A stretch of 64,000 nt of DNA from Bradyrhizobium sp. B097 (GTDB taxonomy: Bacteria > Pseudomonadota > Alphaproteobacteria > Rhizobiales > Xanthobacteraceae): contig NZ_CP152412.1 in NCBI RefSeq assembly GCF_038957035.1, positions 8,118,501 to 8,182,500 on the forward strand, written 5' to 3'. The stretch's first letter is position 1; the number at the start of each line of letters is the position of its first letter. Below, piece by piece: positions 63,387 through 64,000 of the stretch. The notes below the pieces were generated by a model that saw nothing but the letters and a program-made list of their open reading frames with translations, made no database searches and was not told where the DNA came from. A program made the translations under genes and the position numbers.

Positions 63387-64000
63387 TGTGCAATCTCTAC
63401 TCGATCACGACCAACCAGGCCGCCATCAGCGCGCTGTTTCGCGTCGTGAACCGATATGTGGGCAACCTTGCGCCGATGCCGGGGGTGTTCCCTGACTACA
63501 AAGCACCGATCGTGCGCAACGGCACGGAGGGACGCGAGCTTGCCACCGCGCAATGGGGGATGCCTTCGTCTCAGCAAGCCCTGATGGAGGCAACGAAGAA
63601 GCGCGCGGCAAAGCTCGAGGCGAATGGTAAGCCGGTCGATTTCAAAGAGCTGTTGCGCATGGAGCCGGACGGCGGCACCACCAACATCCGCAACGTGAAG
63701 AGCAAGCATTGGACAAGATGGCTTGGTACCGAAAACCGGTGCGTGGTGCCGTTCAATTCCTTCAGCGAGTTCAACAAGGCCGAGGGCGGTGATATCTGGT
63801 TCGCGCTCGACGAGAGCCGTCCCCTCGCCTGCTTTGCCGGCATCTGGGCCAGCTGGACGTCTGTCCGGAAGGTCAAGGAAGGCGAGACGACCAACGACCT
63901 CTACGCGTTCCTCACAACGGAGCCAAACGCCGAGGTCGGCGCCATCCACCCGAAGGCGATGCCGGTGATCCTGACATCGCCGGACGAGGTAGAAACCTGG
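63386..64000 (+). CDS. SOS-response-associated peptidase (SRAP, YedK/HMCES-like), partial
   Basis: The ATG at 63386 follows the zinc-ribbon gene with a one-base overlap; 205 codons are seen before the window end. Cys2 (MCNLYS) is the residue that forms a thiazolidine crosslink with abasic DNA. The other SRAP active-site positions are present: N100 in TTNIRN, E128 in SFSEF and H188 in IHPKAMPVIL. The family shields abasic sites in single-stranded DNA. Its closeness to ku makes this a DNA-repair neighbourhood. The usual length is about 220-260, so little is missing. Confidence 0.93.
   Translation, partial: MCNLYSITTNQAAISALFRVVNRYVGNLAPMPGVFPDYKAPIVRNGTEGRELATAQWGMPSSQQALMEATKKRAAKLEANGKPVDFKELLRMEPDGGTTNIRNVKSKHWTRWLGTENRCVVPFNSFSEFNKAEGGDIWFALDESRPLACFAGIWASWTSVRKVKEGETTNDLYAFLTTEPNAEVGAIHPKAMPVILTSPDEVETW

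Overview
The window looks like chromosome of a GC-rich alphaproteobacterium of the order Rhizobiales, most likely the Bradyrhizobium/Rhodopseudomonas group. This is inferred from codon bias, the style of the transport and catabolic operons, the fused aerobic indolepyruvate:ferredoxin oxidoreductase and the Ku gene. No rRNA, tRNA or CRISPR array was recognised.

Layout. (1) 1-9.5 kb is catabolic. It holds a partial MmgE/PrpD gene divergent from a LysR regulator, a PrpF-family isomerase, and a second LysR gene divergent from an operon. That operon encodes a NitT/TauT-type binding protein, an MmgE/PrpD enzyme, an ABC ATPase, a permease and a PrpB-like lyase. PrpD-, PrpF- and PrpB-like enzymes together suggest use of an imported (methyl)citrate-like or related branched acid. 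(2) 9.8-21 kb is an accessory island of lower GC. It carries a large SIR2-STAND-TPR protein with a cold-shock-like C-terminus, a 30-residue membrane peptide, a nucleoside-deoxyribosyltransferase-like protein with a membrane tail, an intact IS21-family element, a ParB-like gene cut by that element, an IS110-family transposase and a scrap of a serine recombinase. It reads as a decayed integrative element with a defence cargo. (3) 21-41.3 kb is a surface/secretion locus: a secreted TPR protein on the plus strand, and on the minus strand a type I secretion ABC transporter, an HlyD adaptor, a 75-residue membrane protein, a 4137-residue repeat protein and a TPR-glycosyltransferase. (4) 41.3-45.3 kb holds small genes: a possible secreted peptide, a frameshifted ABM-family gene, an AhpD/CMD-like protein, a SnoaL-like protein and an AraC regulator.

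(5) 45.4-60.6 kb is a catabolic regulon. One minus-strand operon encodes a branched-chain-type ABC transporter (binding protein, LivH, LivM-LivG fusion, LivF), a GlcD-like FAD dehydrogenase, a fused IorAB and a YciI-like protein. A second encodes Rieske dioxygenase alpha and beta subunits, a truncated enoyl-CoA hydratase stub and an FMN 2-hydroxyacid oxidase. Between them lie a MarR and a TetR regulator. The same 20-bp inverted repeat (TAGTCCGA-N4-TCGGACTA type) lies upstream of the TetR gene, the dioxygenase operon and the transporter operon, so the TetR protein probably controls itself and both operons. The likely theme is uptake and oxidation of an aromatic or aryl 2-hydroxy/2-oxo acid.

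(6) 61-64 kb holds a hypothetical gene, the NHEJ protein Ku, two small cysteine-motif proteins and a partial SRAP (YedK/HMCES-like) gene.
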